From the NCBI RefSeq assembly GCF_000226215.1, contig NZ_AGFF01000023.1:310001-374000 (forward strand): DNA of 64,000 nucleotides, written 5' to 3'. This DNA is from Dietzia alimentaria 72. Its GTDB lineage: Bacteria; Actinomycetota; Actinomycetes; Mycobacteriales; Mycobacteriaceae. The position numbers and the translations under genes were made by a program. Of this stretch, positions 47,431 through 57,894 are shown piece after piece. The notes under the pieces are model-generated. The model searched no databases and was not told where the DNA came from. It saw nothing but the letters and a program-made list of their open reading frames with translations. Position 1 is the stretch's first letter; each line of letters starts with the position of its first letter.

Positions 47431-48036
47431 ATGAACACACCGTTGTCCGGGGAGAAGCCCCCGGGGACGACGGCGAAGAGGGGCCGGCTGATCGTCTTGG
47501 CCGGCCCCTCCGCCGTCGGTAAGTCAACCGTTGTCGCCCGTCTTCGCGAGCGAGTCTCTGACCTGTATTTCAGTGTCTCCATGACCACCCGGGATCCGCG
47601 CCCCGGCGAGGTCGACGGGCGTGATTACTTCTTCGTGACCACCGAGGACTTCCGTGCAGCCGTCGCGGAGGGCCGAATGCTGGAGTGGGCGGAGATCCAT
47701 CGCGGCCTGCAGTTGTCCGGCACCCCCGCCGAACCCGTTCTTCGCGCTCTGGAGGAGGGGCGACCAGTCCTCATCGAGGTGGACCTTGCCGGGGTCCGTC
47801 AGATTCGCGAGTCCATCCCGGAGGTCACGACGGTTTTCCTGTCCCCGCCTTCCTGGGAGGAACTCGAGGTCAGGCTCCGTGGTCGGGGGACCGAACCGCA
47901 TGAGGTCGTGGGCCGCCGGCTGGAGACAGCCAAGGTCGAGATGGATGCGCGTGAAGAGTTCGACGCGGTCGTCGTCAACGACGAACTCGAGGTCGCGGTC
48001 GACGAGTTGGTATCATTGCTGGTCGGCCACGAATAG
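47431..48036 (+). CDS. gmk: guanylate kinase
   Basis: A 201-aa kinase converting GMP to GDP. Walker A G-P-S-A-V-G-K-S lies at residues 25-32. [17 protein letters not shown] is the GMP-binding region. The later L-S-G-T-P replaces the usual Y-G-T-x; the mycobacterial enzyme (recalled) also has S-G-T-P. I chose ATG 47431; the longer frame lies in mihF. Seven bases separate it from mihF, so co-transcription is likely. Confidence 0.95.
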   Translation: MNTPLSGEKPPGTTAKRGRLIVLAGPSAVGKSTVVARLRERVSDLYFSVSMTTRDPRPGEVDGRDYFFVTTEDFRAAVAEGRMLEWAEIHRGLQLSGTPAEPVLRALEEGRPVLIEVDLAGVRQIRESIPEVTTVFLSPPSWEELEVRLRGRGTEPHEVVGRRLETAKVEMDAREEFDAVVVNDELEVAVDELVSLLVGHE

Positions 48037-48062
48037 CGTCGGCCCGATCACGTCATCACGAA

Positions 48063-48068
48063 CATAAT
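48063..48068 (+). promoter_or_regulatory. possible rpoZ -10 box
   Basis: CATAAT, 43 bases before the rpoZ GTG, in the 74-base gmk-rpoZ gap. No -35 match. Confidence 0.3.
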
Positions 48069-48110
48069 CCCAGAGCACGACCCCAGGTAGTACCCAGAGG
48101 AGAACCCATA

Positions 48111-48395
48111 GTGGCCACCATCGAAGCCGCAGCGGCCGCCCCGCTGTACGACACCCCCATCGGCATCACCAACCCCCCGATCGATGAGCTCCTCGAGCGG
48201 GCGTCCTCCAAGTACGCCCTCGTGATCTTCGCGGCCAAGCGTGCGCGCCAGATCAACTCCTACTACAACCAGATCGAGGAGGGCATCCTCGAGTACGTCG
48301 GGCCGCTGGTCGATCCGGGTCTGCAGGAAAAGCCCCTGACCATCGCGCTGCGCGAGCTGCACTCTGACCTCCTCGATACGGCCGAGGGCGAGTGA
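48111..48395 (+). CDS. rpoZ: RNA polymerase omega subunit
   Basis: A 94-aa subunit that stabilises beta-prime and helps assemble RNA polymerase. [10 protein letters not shown] and [18 protein letters not shown] are the conserved core, typical of actinobacterial omega. The GTG start follows AGAGGAG. It overlaps coaBC by GTGA. Confidence 0.96.
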   Translation: MATIEAAAAAPLYDTPIGITNPPIDELLERASSKYALVIFAAKRARQINSYYNQIEEGILEYVGPLVDPGLQEKPLTIALRELHSDLLDTAEGE

Positions 48396-49672
48396 CCCCC
48401 TCCGGGGACGATCTGCGCGCTAAGCGCGTCGTCGTCGGTGTTGGTGGCGGCATCGCCGCCTACAAGGCCTGTGGCCTCATCCGGTTGCTCACCGAATCCG
48501 GGTGCCACGTCGACATCGTCCCCACAGAGGCCGCCCTCCGTTTCGTCGGGTCGGCCACCTTCGAGGCACTTTCCGGCAACCCGGTCTCGACAGGCGTGTT
48601 CTCGGACGTGCCTGCGGTCCGCCATGTCGCCCTCGGGCAACGCGCGGACCTCATAGTCGTCGCCCCCGCGACCGCGGATCTGCTCGCGCGGGCCGCCACC
48701 GGGAGGGCGGACGATCTACTCACCTCCACGCTCCTCACCGCGAGGTGCCCGGTCCTGCTGGCACCGGCGATGCACACGGAGATGTGGGAACACCCCGCCA
48801 CGCGGCGCAACGTTAGAACCCTTAGGGGCGACGGTATCCATGTCATGCCCCCGGCCTCCGGTCGGCTCACGGGCGCGGATACCGGTGCCGGACGGCTACC
48901 AGATCCGTCTGACATCGCGCGGCTGGCGTTCCTCCTACTCGACGGCGGCGAACTCCCATGGAATCTCCAGGGAAAGAACATCGTGGTGACCTCCGGCGGG
49001 ACCCGCGAGGAGATCGATCCCGTTCGATTCCTGGGTAACCGGAGTTCCGGAAAGCAGGGTCATGCGATCGCGGCTGTCGCCGCCGCCCGCGGTGCCGAGG
49101 TTACGCTGATCACGTCCTCCGAGCTGCCCACCCCAGCGGCGGTCCACTCCGTCCCGATCGAATCCGCTCTGGAGCTGCGCGAGCACACCCTGAGCGCGGC
49201 GGTGAGCGCGGACATTGTTATCAAGGCGGCTGCGGTCGCGGACTTCCGTCCGGCGGACGTGTCCGACTCCAAGCTCAAGAAGGACAGCGGTTCCGAGCCC
49301 GCCGAGATCCGGCTCGAGCGCAACCCGGACATTCTGGCGGACCTCGTCGCCGCACGCCTGGGCGGCGACATCCCTGCCGACTGTCTTCTGGCCGGCTTCG
49401 CCGCCGAAACGGGCGACTCCACTGGCTCTGTCCTCGAGCACGGGCGCGCCAAATTGGCCCGGAAGGGGTGCGATCTCCTCGTTGTCAACGAGGTGGGAAG
49501 GAACACCACCTTCGGCCACGACGACAACGGCGGGTGGATCCTCGATTCCGCGGGCGGCGAAACGTTCCTCGAGCATTCGAGCAAGACACTGCTGGCCGAC
49601 CGCATCCTCGACGCGGTCGTTGCGATGATGCAGAGCCCCACCGCCCGGGGCCACGCGGAGCGCACCGACTAG
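48392..49672 (+). CDS. coaBC: bifunctional phosphopantothenoylcysteine decarboxylase/synthase
   Basis: A 426-aa CoA-pathway enzyme. The N-terminal CoaC flavoprotein domain (residues 1 to about 190) has G-G-G-I-A-A-Y-K-A, the catalytic His in V-R-H-V-A-L-G, and P-A-M-H-T-E-M-W. The C-terminal CoaB domain has [14 protein letters not shown], the N-R-S-S-G-K-Q-G dimer motif, and the S-K-L-K-K-D motif. The start overlaps the rpoZ stop. Confidence 0.96.
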   Translation: MTPSGDDLRAKRVVVGVGGGIAAYKACGLIRLLTESGCHVDIVPTEAALRFVGSATFEALSGNPVSTGVFSDVPAVRHVALGQRADLIVVAPATADLLARAATGRADDLLTSTLLTARCPVLLAPAMHTEMWEHPATRRNVRTLRGDGIHVMPPASGRLTGADTGAGRLPDPSDIARLAFLLLDGGELPWNLQGKNIVVTSGGTREEIDPVRFLGNRSSGKQGHAIAAVAAARGAEVTLITSSELPTPAAVHSVPIESALELREHTLSAAVSADIVIKAAAVADFRPADVSDSKLKKDSGSEPAEIRLERNPDILADLVAARLGGDIPADCLLAGFAAETGDSTGSVLEHGRAKLARKGCDLLVVNEVGRNTTFGHDDNGGWILDSAGGETFLEHSSKTLLADRILDAVVAMMQSPTARGHAERTD

Positions 49673-49729
49673 TCTGTTTTCACGCGATCTGACTCAACAC
49701 GCGATCCCATCATGGAAGAGAGAACCACT

Positions 49730-50941
49730 GTGACTCAGGCACGTCGGCTGTTCACCAGCGAGTCCGTGACCGAGGGGCATCCAGACAAGATCTGCGATGC
49801 GATCTCCGACACGATCCTTGACGCGATGCTGGAGCAGGACCCGGCTGCCAGGGTGGCGGTGGAGACGATGGTCACCACAGGTCAGGTTCACGTGGCCGGT
49901 GAGGTCAAGACCACCGGGTACGTGGAGATCCCGCAGCTGATCCGCGACAAGATCGTTGAGATCGGCTACGACTCGTCCGAGAAGGGCTTCGACGGCGTCT
50001 CGTGCGGTGTGTCCGTCTCGATCGGCCAGCAGTCGCCGGAGATCGCCCAGGGTGTCGACACCTCCCACGAGGCCCGCACGTCCACAGAGTCAGTCGAGGA
50101 CGCCATCGCCCGACAGGGGGCCGGCGACCAGGGCCTGATGTTCGGTTACGCCTGCTCGGACACCCCAGAATTGATGCCGCTGCCCATCGCGTTGGCCCAC
50201 CGCCTCTCGCGTCGCCTGACCGAGGTGCGCAAAGACGGCACGCTGGCCTACCTGCGCCCGGACGGCAAGACCCAGGTGACCATCGAGTACGACGGTGACC
50301 ACGCCGTGCGCCTGGACACCATCGTCATCTCCACCCAGCATGCCGATGGGATCGATCTCGAGACCACTCTGCGGGATGACCTCACCCGCCACGTGATCGA
50401 CCCCGTGCTGGCCGATGCGGCCGGCGGCATCGACACCGCGGACTTCCGTCTCCTGGTCAACCCCACGGGTCGGTTCGTGCTCGGTGGCCCGATGGGCGAT
50501 GCCGGTCTGACCGGGCGCAAGATCATCGTCGACACCTACGGCGGCATGGCCCGCCACGGTGGTGGCGCGTTCTCCGGAAAAGATCCGTCCAAGGTCGACC
50601 GCTCCGCCGCCTACGCCATGCGGTGGGTCGCCAAGAACATCGTCGCCGCCGGACTTGCCGACCGGGTCGAGGTCCAGGTCGCCTACGCCATCGGCAAGGC
50701 CGCCCCGGTGGGGTTGTTCGTCGAGGCCTTTGGCACCGAGAAAGTCGAGATCAACGTGCTGCAGCAGGCCGTGTCGGACGTGTTCGACCTGCGTCCGGGC
50801 GCGATCATCCGCGACCTCGACCTGAAGCGGCCGATCTATGCCCCCACAGCCGCATACGGTCACTTCGGTCGCACCGATATCGACCTTCCGTGGGAGCGGA
50901 CCGACCGTGTCGACGAACTGAAGAAGGCCACAGGACTCTGA
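49730..50941 (+). CDS. metK: S-adenosylmethionine synthetase
   Basis: A 403-aa enzyme making SAM from methionine and [16 protein letters not shown] at the N-terminus, [11 protein letters not shown] (methionine/ATP loop) and [16 protein letters not shown] (P-loop-like) are intact. I chose GTG 49730, because GGAAGAGAG is spaced for it and the family begins just there. ATG 49712 lies upstream of that RBS. No SAM riboswitch is visible in the 57-base upstream gap. Confidence 0.96.
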   Translation: MTQARRLFTSESVTEGHPDKICDAISDTILDAMLEQDPAARVAVETMVTTGQVHVAGEVKTTGYVEIPQLIRDKIVEIGYDSSEKGFDGVSCGVSVSIGQQSPEIAQGVDTSHEARTSTESVEDAIARQGAGDQGLMFGYACSDTPELMPLPIALAHRLSRRLTEVRKDGTLAYLRPDGKTQVTIEYDGDHAVRLDTIVISTQHADGIDLETTLRDDLTRHVIDPVLADAAGGIDTADFRLLVNPTGRFVLGGPMGDAGLTGRKIIVDTYGGMARHGGGAFSGKDPSKVDRSAAYAMRWVAKNIVAAGLADRVEVQVAYAIGKAAPVGLFVEAFGTEKVEINVLQQAVSDVFDLRPGAIIRDLDLKRPIYAPTAAYGHFGRTDIDLPWERTDRVDELKKATGL

Positions 50942-50958
50942 CAACCAACACCGGTTGT
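50941..50958. terminator. hairpin at the metK stop
   Basis: ACAACC-AACACC-GGTTGT is a perfect 6-bp stem and 6-base loop starting in the metK stop codon. Weak terminator candidate, without a T-run. Confidence 0.35.
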
Positions 50959-50971
50959 CGTAGCGGGGTGC

Positions 50972-50987
50972 GAGTATTCCGGACGTG
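50972..50987 (+). promoter_or_regulatory. possible leaderless promoter of priA
   Basis: GAGTAT (50972-50977) is followed by 7 bases and the priA GTG at 50985. No Shine-Dalgarno is present. The first base deviates from TANNNT. Confidence 0.35.
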
Positions 50988-53030
50988 ACCACTACGCGCC
51001 CAGCGACCCGGGTCGCGGCGGCTGATGCCCCCGTGGCCCGGGTTCTGCCGTTGCTCGGGGTCGCACACCTCGACCGAGAGTTCGACTACCTCATACCGGA
51101 ATCGCTGTCCGCTGACGCGGTGCCCGGGTGCCGTGTGAGGATCCGCTTCGCTGGTCGACTCGTCGACGGGTTCCTCGTCGAACGGTCCGAGAAGAGCGAC
51201 CACCACGGCGAGCTCTCCTGGCTCGAGAGGGTCGTCTCGCCCGAACCGGTTCTCACTCCGGCTCTACTTCGTCTGGTCGAGCATGTTGCACGTCGGTGGG
51301 TGGGAATGCGATCGGACGTGATCCGTCTGGCGATCCCTCCCCGGCACGCCGCCGCAGAAAAGTCCGTTCCCGACCCGGAACCACCCGTTGGAGTCACCTT
51401 CGGCCCGGTCGAACTACCCACCGGGTGGGACGACCACCCGATGGTCGCCCGGTTCCTCGAGGCCACCACCCTCGGGGTGCCCGCCCGTGGGGTGTGGACG
51501 GTCCCGCCGGGAAGAGACTGGGCACATTCTCTGGCGATCCTGGCCGACTCCATTCGCAGGCGCGGCCTCCAGGTACTGCTGGTCGTCCCCGATCAGCGAG
51601 ATGTCGACCGTCTCGCCCTCGCCTGTCGCGAGATCGTCGGCGGAGGCGCGGCCGGCCGGGACCTCGTCGCGGACCTGTCGGCAGGCGTCGGTCCGTCCGC
51701 CCGATATCGGCGATGGTTGCGGGCCGTCCGGGGACACGCGCGCATCGTGGTGGGCACACGAAGTGCCGTGTTCGCGCCACTACCGGAACTCGGCCTAATC
51801 GTCCTTCACGACGACGGCGACGACTCCTTTGTCGAACCACGTGCGCCGTATCCTCATACCCGGGACGTGGCCGCCCAAAGATCGGTACTTGAGGCCACGC
51901 CACTTCTGCTGACCTCTGTTGATCGAACGCCGGAGGTGGCCGAGTACGTCCGAGCCGGGTGGGCGCATGAAATTCGACCGCGGCCCGGGCTCATCCGCGA
52001 CCTCGCTCCTCGTGTCGTGGCGGTGACCGACGCCGACCCGGTTCAGGCGCGTGATGTTGCGGGGGGTCGGACCAGACTGCCTGCGGTCGCCCTCACGATG
52101 GCGCGCGAGGCCATTGACGTCGACGCCCCCGTTCTGGTTCAGGTGCCGAGAAAGGGTTACATCCCCACCCTGTTGTGCGGATCGTGCCGGTCGCCGGCAC
52201 GGTGTCGACGGTGCAACGGGCCGCTTCGTGCCGGGCGGATGGACGAGGTCCACGGTCCGGTCGATCTCGCGTGCGGTTGGTGCGGTGCCCCCGAATCCGC
52301 ATTCCGATGTGCTGTCTGCGGATCCCGCGCACTCCGTGCGGGCGTCGTGGGCACCGGACGTACCGCTGAAGAGCTGGGACGGATGTTCCCGGGAGTCCGG
52401 GTCCGCACGAGCGGGGGAGGGGACATCCTCGACACCGTGCCCGCGAAACCCGCGATCATCGTCTGCACGCCCGGAGCGGAGCCCGTCGCCGAGGGCGGAT
52501 ACGGCGCGGCGCTGCTTCTGGACTCGTGGGCGCTGCTCGGCCGTCCGAACCTGCGGGCCGTGCAGAATGCACTGCGATACTGGGTGGGTGCCGCTGGCCT
52601 CGTCCGTCCCGCCGCCTCGGGGGGCAAGGTGTTCCTGTCCGCCGACTCGGAGTCTGCCGTCTCGCAGGCACTGGTCAGGTGGGATCCGCAGGGGTGGGCC
52701 GAACGCGAGCTCGCGGACCGGGCGGAGGTCGGCTTCCCGCCCGCGGTGCATATGGTCGCGGTGGACGGTCCCGCTTCCGCGCTGGCCGAGATTCTCGAAG
52801 ACTTCCGGCTGGTCGACCGGGTCGAAGTGCTTGGTCCGGTCGATCTACCCTCCGGAGAAGAACTACCGGGTCACGACGCCGTAGAAGACCCCGAGCGGCT
52901 GCTCTTGCGGGTACCACCGGCGATGCTCGCTGAGGTCTCGGCCGAGCTCCGGGCTCTCGTGGTGGGACGCTCGGGACGTCGGAACGTCCAGTCCGTCCGC
53001 GTTCGGCTCGACCCGGTCCACATCGGCTGA
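50985..53030 (+). CDS. priA: primosomal protein PriA with degenerate helicase motifs
   Basis: A 681-aa PriA-family replication-restart protein. The N-terminal 3' DNA-binding domain is recognisable (D-R-E-F-D-Y-L-I-P, V-R-I-R-F-A-G-R). Eight zinc-binding cysteines are retained at 398, 401, 407, 410, 430, 433, 442 and 445. The helicase core is eroded: the Walker A site near residue 174 reads V-P-P-G-R-D-W, not G-x-T-G-S-G-K-T, and the D-E-E-H site near residue 274 reads H-D-D-G-D-D. Actinobacterial PriA proteins are known to look like this, so it probably works as a structural loader and not as a helicase. There is no frameshift, so it is not a pseudogene. Confidence 0.9.
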   Translation: MTTTRPATRVAAADAPVARVLPLLGVAHLDREFDYLIPESLSADAVPGCRVRIRFAGRLVDGFLVERSEKSDHHGELSWLERVVSPEPVLTPALLRLVEHVARRWVGMRSDVIRLAIPPRHAAAEKSVPDPEPPVGVTFGPVELPTGWDDHPMVARFLEATTLGVPARGVWTVPPGRDWAHSLAILADSIRRRGLQVLLVVPDQRDVDRLALACREIVGGGAAGRDLVADLSAGVGPSARYRRWLRAVRGHARIVVGTRSAVFAPLPELGLIVLHDDGDDSFVEPRAPYPHTRDVAAQRSVLEATPLLLTSVDRTPEVAEYVRAGWAHEIRPRPGLIRDLAPRVVAVTDADPVQARDVAGGRTRLPAVALTMAREAIDVDAPVLVQVPRKGYIPTLLCGSCRSPARCRRCNGPLRAGRMDEVHGPVDLACGWCGAPESAFRCAVCGSRALRAGVVGTGRTAEELGRMFPGVRVRTSGGGDILDTVPAKPAIIVCTPGAEPVAEGGYGAALLLDSWALLGRPNLRAVQNALRYWVGAAGLVRPAASGGKVFLSADSESAVSQALVRWDPQGWAERELADRAEVGFPPAVHMVAVDGPASALAEILEDFRLVDRVEVLGPVDLPSGEELPGHDAVEDPERLLLRVPPAMLAEVSAELRALVVGRSGRRNVQSVRVRLDPVHIG

Positions 53031-53064
53031 TCGGGCCTCGGGAGGGAGTTATCCGTGGAACGCC

Positions 53065-53070
53065 TAGAAT
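53065..53070 (+). promoter_or_regulatory. possible def -10 box
   Basis: TAGAAT, 49 bases before the def ATG, in the 83-base priA-def gap. No clear -35. Confidence 0.42.
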
Positions 53071-53113
53071 GGGCGTTCACCACCTTCACCGCTCGCGAGG
53101 AGTACCGATACGC

Positions 53114-53668
53114 ATGGCCGTCCACCCCGTCCGGCTCTTCGGCGATCCTGTCCTGAGAACGCCCGCCGATCCGGTGACCTCGTTCGACGACCGATTGGCA
53201 CGCATCGTCACGGATCTGATGGACACCGTGAGTCACGAGGACGGAGCCGGATTAGCAGCCCCGCAGGTCGGACTTTCCACCCGAGTGTTCGTCTACACCT
53301 GTGGAGGCCGCGAAGGACACCTGGTCAACCCGGAATGGGCGCCCATCGGGGACGAGAAGACTCAGGTGAGCGAGGGATGCCTGTCCATTCCTGGCGTGTC
53401 CGTCCCGGTTGAGCGATTCGCCCGCGTGACTGCGCGAGGGGTGGATCTGCACGGCCGACCGGTCCGTTTCGAGGCCGAGGGCATCCTCGCCCGCGCGGTG
53501 CAGCACGAGACCGACCATCTCGACGGGGTGTTGTTCTTGCAGCGACTCACTCCGGATCGTCGCCGGGAGGCGATGGCGGAGATCCGCCGGTCCGACTGGT
53601 TCGGAAGCGCCGCAACCAGTGCGGGGATCATCTTCGACCAGCTCGTCGACGCAATGGCGGTGAGGTGA
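53114..53668 (+). CDS. def: peptide deformylase
   Basis: A 184-aa metalloenzyme that removes the formyl group from nascent proteins. All three motifs are present: [15 protein letters not shown] with Cys89, and H-E-T-D-H at 131-135, giving metal ligands Cys89, His131 and His135. I chose ATG 53114 behind GAGGAG. The upstream in-frame ATG 53069 overlaps the -10 box. It overlaps fmt by GTGA or precedes its ATG by 2 bases, pairing formylation and deformylation in one operon. Confidence 0.96.
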   Translation: MAVHPVRLFGDPVLRTPADPVTSFDDRLARIVTDLMDTVSHEDGAGLAAPQVGLSTRVFVYTCGGREGHLVNPEWAPIGDEKTQVSEGCLSIPGVSVPVERFARVTARGVDLHGRPVRFEAEGILARAVQHETDHLDGVLFLQRLTPDRRREAMAEIRRSDWFGSAATSAGIIFDQLVDAMAVR

Positions 53669-53670
53669 CG

Positions 53671-54603
53671 ATGCGCGTGGTCTTTGCAGGCACCCCCGAG
53701 GTCGCCGTCCCCTCCCTGCGGGCTCTACTCGCCGGTGACCGCCACGAGATCGTCGCGGTGGTCTCGCGACCCGACGCCCGGACCGGACGTGGCCGAGGCC
53801 TGACGCGCAGCCCGGTGGCGGCCGCTGCGGACGAAGCGGGTATCGAGGTGCTCACCCCGCCGAATGCCCGAGACCCCGAGTTCGCCGAGCGCCTGCGGCA
53901 ACTCGCACCTGACGCCGTCCCGGTGGTTGCCTACGGCCATCTTGTGCCACGTCCCGTTCTCGACATCCCCACCCACGGTTGGATCAACCTGCACTTCTCC
54001 CTACTTCCGGCCTGGCGCGGCGCTGCCCCGGTCAACGCGGCCATTGCTGCGGGTGACGAAGTCACCGGTGCCACCACCTTCCGCCTCGATGAGGGAATGG
54101 ACACCGGCGCGGTGCTTGGCACGATGACCGAGACCGTCCGGCCCCGAGACACGGCGGGAGAACTACTGGGTCGCCTGTCGGTTGCTGGAGCGACGCTCCT
54201 CGCGGCCACCCTCGACGGAATCGAGGACGGTGAGCTGCAGGAGATCCCCCAGCCGACAGAGGGGATCTCGCATGCGCGCAAACTGACCGTGGATGACGCA
54301 AGGGTGCGGTGGAGCGATCCGGCGATCGCCGTGGACCGCCATATCCGTTCGGTCACACCGGCCCCTGGAGCGTGGACAACCCTGGGCGGCGAGCGAGTCA
54401 AGATTGGGCCTGTGCGACCAGCGGACGAGGACGCGCCGGAGCTCGCACCCGGACAGATCGAGTGGGACAAGCGGACCTTTATCGTCGGCACCGCTACCGG
54501 TCCCGTTTCCGTGGAGACCATCCAGCCGCCGGGCAAAAAGATGATGAACGCCCTCGACTGGGTCCGGGGCGCCCGGCTTGATTCCGCGGTGGCGTTCGAG
54601 TGA
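53671..54603 (+). CDS. fmt: methionyl-tRNA formyltransferase
   Basis: A 310-aa enzyme that formylates initiator Met-tRNA with 10-formyl-THF. [13 protein letters not shown] (catalytic His, following Asn) and the D-T-G-A-V-L-G segment carry the active site. The C-terminal OB-like domain ends with P-P-G-K-K-M-M. I chose ATG 53671 because it matches the family start R-V-V-F-A-G-T-P and GAGG is spaced for it. GTG 53665 is an alternative that overlaps the def stop. It overlaps rsmB by GTGA. Confidence 0.96.
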   Translation: MRVVFAGTPEVAVPSLRALLAGDRHEIVAVVSRPDARTGRGRGLTRSPVAAAADEAGIEVLTPPNARDPEFAERLRQLAPDAVPVVAYGHLVPRPVLDIPTHGWINLHFSLLPAWRGAAPVNAAIAAGDEVTGATTFRLDEGMDTGAVLGTMTETVRPRDTAGELLGRLSVAGATLLAATLDGIEDGELQEIPQPTEGISHARKLTVDDARVRWSDPAIAVDRHIRSVTPAPGAWTTLGGERVKIGPVRPADEDAPELAPGQIEWDKRTFIVGTATGPVSVETIQPPGKKMMNALDWVRGARLDSAVAFE

Positions 54604-56081
54604 GCGCCGGCGGGGAGCGCAGGGAGCACAGGGCCGGCGGGCAGGGCAACCGCAGTCGCGGCTCGGGTGACCGCGACCGGCCCGCCGGTGGCCGACGGCA
54701 ACGGGCGACACCTCAGCAGCAGAAAAAGACCAAGCCGGACGCCCGGTCGGTGGCCTTGTCCGTGATGGCCGCGGTACGCGAGCGAGATGCCTACGCCAAT
54801 CTGGCACTGCCCGCCGAACTCCGGCGTGCGCACCTGGACACACGTGATGCGGCTCTGGCGACCGAGCTCACCTACGGCACTCTGCGCGCCCAGGGGCTGT
54901 TGGACCGCGTGATCAGCGTCGCCGCGGCGCGACCGGTCACCGAGATTGAACCGCCCGTACTCGACCTGGTGCGGCTGGGCACCTATCAGCTGCTGTTCAC
55001 CCGTATCGGCGCCCATGCCGCGGTGGACACCAGTGTCGAAGCCGCCCGAACCGCGGGCCTGGGTCGTGCAGGGGCGTTCGTCAACGCGGTGCTGCGCAAG
55101 GTCACAGCCCGGACCACGGACGAGTGGGTCGACACCCTCCGTGAGGGTGTAAAGGACCCGGTGGCACGCATGGCCGTGGGCACCGCGCATCCCGAGTGGA
55201 TCGCCCGAGCGTTCGCTGAATCGCTGGGTACCAGGGCCGGCGAGCTCCCCGAGCTGCTCGCGGCCGACGACGCGCGACCGAAGGTCCATCTGGCCGCGCG
55301 TCCGGGCGAGATCTCGTCAGAAGAGCTCGCCTTGGTGACCGGAGGTCACGAAGGAGTCCTGTCGCCGTATGCGGTGTACCTGGACTCCGGCGATCCGGGA
55401 ACACTCGAGCCGGTGAAAGACCGACTGGCGACAGTCCAGGACGAGGGTAGTCAGCTGGTGGCCCTCGCGGCCGCACGCGCTCCCGTCGCGGGCGCAGACG
55501 GGGGTCGTTGGCTCGATCTGTGCGCGGGCCCGGGTGGCAAGGCCGTGATGCTGGGGGCTCTGGCCGGGATTGAGGGCGCGACCCTCACCGGGGTGGAGGT
55601 TTCCGAACACCGGACCGACCTGGTGCGGGCCGCGACCAAGGGCCTGCCGGTGACCGTGCACACGGCAGACGGCCGCGATCCCGGCCTGGAGGGGGGCTTT
55701 GACCGCGTACTCCTCGACGCGCCGTGTTCCGGGCTGGGAGCACTTCGTCGTCGACCCGAGGCGCGGTGGCGCAAGACGGCGGCGGATATCCCGGGGCTTG
55801 TCACGCTCCAACGTGAACTCCTCGACTCCGCACTGACCCTGGTACGGCCCGGTGGTGTGGTCCTGTACGCGACGTGCTCGCCGCACCTGTCCGAGACGGT
55901 GTCGGTGGTTCGCGAGGCGATCCGCCGCCACAACGTGGAGGCGCTGGACGTACGCGAGATCCTCGAAGGTTTCACCGTGGGAGCGGTGAACGACCCGGGT
56001 GAAGGGCCGTGGGTGCAGCTCTGGCCACACCGGCACGGCACGGACGCGATGTTCATGGCCGCGTTGCGCCGGACGATCTGA
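54600..56081 (+). CDS. rsmB: 16S rRNA (cytosine-C5)-methyltransferase RsmB/Sun
   Basis: A 493-aa methyltransferase. The first 50 residues are Arg/Gly/Gln-rich and disordered. A NusB-like domain (about 50-185) follows, then the SAM-dependent catalytic domain with [10 protein letters not shown]. The two cysteines are in L-D-A-P-C-S-G-L-G (nucleophile partner) and A-T-C-S-P-H. The GTG start is inside the fmt stop. fmt-rsmB-rpe order is common in actinobacteria. Confidence 0.94.
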   Translation: MSAGGERREHRAGGQGNRSRGSGDRDRPAGGRRQRATPQQQKKTKPDARSVALSVMAAVRERDAYANLALPAELRRAHLDTRDAALATELTYGTLRAQGLLDRVISVAAARPVTEIEPPVLDLVRLGTYQLLFTRIGAHAAVDTSVEAARTAGLGRAGAFVNAVLRKVTARTTDEWVDTLREGVKDPVARMAVGTAHPEWIARAFAESLGTRAGELPELLAADDARPKVHLAARPGEISSEELALVTGGHEGVLSPYAVYLDSGDPGTLEPVKDRLATVQDEGSQLVALAAARAPVAGADGGRWLDLCAGPGGKAVMLGALAGIEGATLTGVEVSEHRTDLVRAATKGLPVTVHTADGRDPGLEGGFDRVLLDAPCSGLGALRRRPEARWRKTAADIPGLVTLQRELLDSALTLVRPGGVVLYATCSPHLSETVSVVREAIRRHNVEALDVREILEGFTVGAVNDPGEGPWVQLWPHRHGTDAMFMAALRRTI

Positions 56082-56123
56082 TCACCGAACCACGTGGGCG
56101 GCCGACCGTATGAGCGCGCGGCC

Positions 56124-56139
56124 TAGACTGGTCCGCATG
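56124..56139 (+). promoter_or_regulatory. leaderless promoter of rpe
   Basis: TAGACT (56124-56129) is followed by 7 bases and ATG 56137. There is no RBS. This is a textbook actinobacterial leaderless geometry and would start the rpe-rib operon. Confidence 0.6.
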
Positions 56140-56805
56140 TCGTACCAGCCGCTCATCGCGCCGTCGATCCTGTCCGCTGACTTCGCCCGCCTCGATCGTG
56201 AGATAGAGCGGATCCCCGCTGCGGACTGGATCCACGTCGACGTGATGGACGGTCACTTCGTACCGAACCTGTCCTTCGGCGCGCCCGTCGCCGCGGCTGT
56301 CGGCAAGGTCACCGACAAGCCCATGGACTGCCACCTGATGATCGAGGACCCGGCACGCTGGGTCGGTGACTACGTGAAGGCGGGGGCGTTCAACGTCACC
56401 TTCCACGTGGAGGCGACGGACGACCCGAAAGGCGTGGCGGATCTTCTGCACTCGCAGGGGTGTAGGGCGGGAATCTCGATCAAACCCGGCACGCCCGTCG
56501 AGCCCTACCTCGAGTTGCTCGATCACGTGGACCTGGTGCTGGTGATGAGCGTCGAGCCCGGCTTCGGTGGCCAGAGGTTCATGCCCGAGGTACTCGACAA
56601 GGTGCGAACGCTCCGAGCGGAGATCGACCGCCGCGATCTGGATGTGTTGATCCAGATCGACGGCGGTATCGACGGGAACACCATCGGTGAGTCCGCGGCA
56701 GCTGGTTGCGACGTGTTCGTGGCCGGGTCATCCGTGTACGGCGCCCCGGACCCCGACGCGATGATCGAGACCCTGCGCGCGGGGGCCGCGGCCGCCAGGT
56801 CCTGA
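56137..56805 (+). CDS. rpe: ribulose-phosphate 3-epimerase
   Basis: A 222-aa TIM-barrel enzyme interconverting ribulose 5-phosphate and xylulose 5-phosphate. Metal and catalytic residues are in H-V-D-V-M-D-G-H-F-V-P-N, D-C-H-L-M-I and Q-I-D-G-G-I. V-E-P-G-F-G-G-Q is the flexible loop. I chose ATG 56137; the upstream frame is in rsmB. It supplies ribulose 5-phosphate, a substrate of RibBA further down the same operon. Confidence 0.96.
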   Translation: MSYQPLIAPSILSADFARLDREIERIPAADWIHVDVMDGHFVPNLSFGAPVAAAVGKVTDKPMDCHLMIEDPARWVGDYVKAGAFNVTFHVEATDDPKGVADLLHSQGCRAGISIKPGTPVEPYLELLDHVDLVLVMSVEPGFGGQRFMPEVLDKVRTLRAEIDRRDLDVLIQIDGGIDGNTIGESAAAGCDVFVAGSSVYGAPDPDAMIETLRAGAAAARS

Positions 56806-56808
56806 AAT

Positions 56809-57894
56809 ATGTCAGACCCGACTGATTCCGAAGGACGTCGCCGCGAGCGCGAGGCCCTGGCCGAGGCGATCACGCTATCCCGCTCTGCACTGGGCGTAAC
56901 CACACCCAATCCACCGGTCGGAGCCGTTGTTTTGGATAACGACGGGCGGGTCGCGGGACGCGGTGTCACCGAAGCCGCCGGGGGGCACCACGCGGAAGTC
57001 GTGGCGCTGAACGCCGCCGGCGCCCTGGCGCGCGGGGGGACGCTCGTGGTGACCCTCGAGCCGTGCGACCACCAGGGCCGCACCGGGCCCTGCACCGCTC
57101 GCGCCCTCGAGGCCGGAGTGTCCCGCGTGGTGTACGCGGTGGCGGACCCGACCCGGGAGGCGGCCGGCGGGGCACGGTCCCTGCGGTTCGCGGGGGTCGA
57201 CGTGACACAGGCCGACGACGACGAGGTGCACGCTGCCGAGAACGGCCCACTGCGCGCATGGCTGCACAGACAGCGCGTCGGCAGGCCATTCGTCACCTGG
57301 AAGTACGCGGCCAGCCTCGACGGCAGGGTGGCGGCTGCCGACGGGACGAGTCGCTGGATTACCGGTCCGGATTCGCGCCGTCACGCGCACGGCAGACGGC
57401 AAGAGGTGGATGCCCTCGTCGTCGGAACCGGAACCCTCGCCGCCGACGACCCCGCGCTCACCGCCCGCCTCGATGACGGCCGTCCGGCTGCCAGGCAACC
57501 ACTGCGTGCCGTCATGGGACTGACCGACGTCCCGGATGACGCGGCGGTCCGCGGCACGGACGGACGATTCCGTCACCTCGCCACCCGCGACGCCGCGCGG
57601 GCGTTGGACATGCTCGGCGATGTCAACCACGTCCTGGTCGAGGGCGGCCCCCGCCTCGCCGGGGCGTTCCTGTCCGCCGGGCTGGTCGACGAGATCGACG
57701 CCTACCTCGCCCCGATCGTGCTGGGCGCCGGACGCCCCGCTGTCGAGGGCTCCGGCGTGCACACCCTCGCCGCCGCACACGGGTTCACGGTCCTTCAGAC
57801 CACCGTCCTGGGCACCGACATCCACGTGCGACTCGATGCACACCCCACCACCGGCCGGTTCGATCCGGTCGACACGACGAGAGGACCCCGCTGA
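56809..57894 (+). CDS. ribD: bifunctional riboflavin deaminase/reductase
   Basis: A 361-aa enzyme carrying out the second and third steps of riboflavin synthesis. The deaminase domain has the zinc motif G-H-H-A-E-V and P-C-D-H-Q-G-R-T-G-P-C. The reductase domain starts near residue 160 with R-P-F-V-T-W-K-Y-A-A-S-L-D-G-R. ATG 56809 is 3 bases after the rpe stop. No FMN riboswitch fits in this gap. It overlaps ribE by one base (TGATG). Confidence 0.95.
   Translation: MSDPTDSEGRRREREALAEAITLSRSALGVTTPNPPVGAVVLDNDGRVAGRGVTEAAGGHHAEVVALNAAGALARGGTLVVTLEPCDHQGRTGPCTARALEAGVSRVVYAVADPTREAAGGARSLRFAGVDVTQADDDEVHAAENGPLRAWLHRQRVGRPFVTWKYAASLDGRVAAADGTSRWITGPDSRRHAHGRRQEVDALVVGTGTLAADDPALTARLDDGRPAARQPLRAVMGLTDVPDDAAVRGTDGRFRHLATRDAARALDMLGDVNHVLVEGGPRLAGAFLSAGLVDEIDAYLAPIVLGAGRPAVEGSGVHTLAAAHGFTVLQTTVLGTDIHVRLDAHPTTGRFDPVDTTRGPR

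Noticed and set aside
49673-49729. Possible SAM riboswitch before metK
   Set aside because: Only 57 bases and no conserved aptamer blocks.
53931-55289. 452-codon antisense frame over fmt and rsmB
   Set aside because: Crosses two well-supported genes and has no motif.
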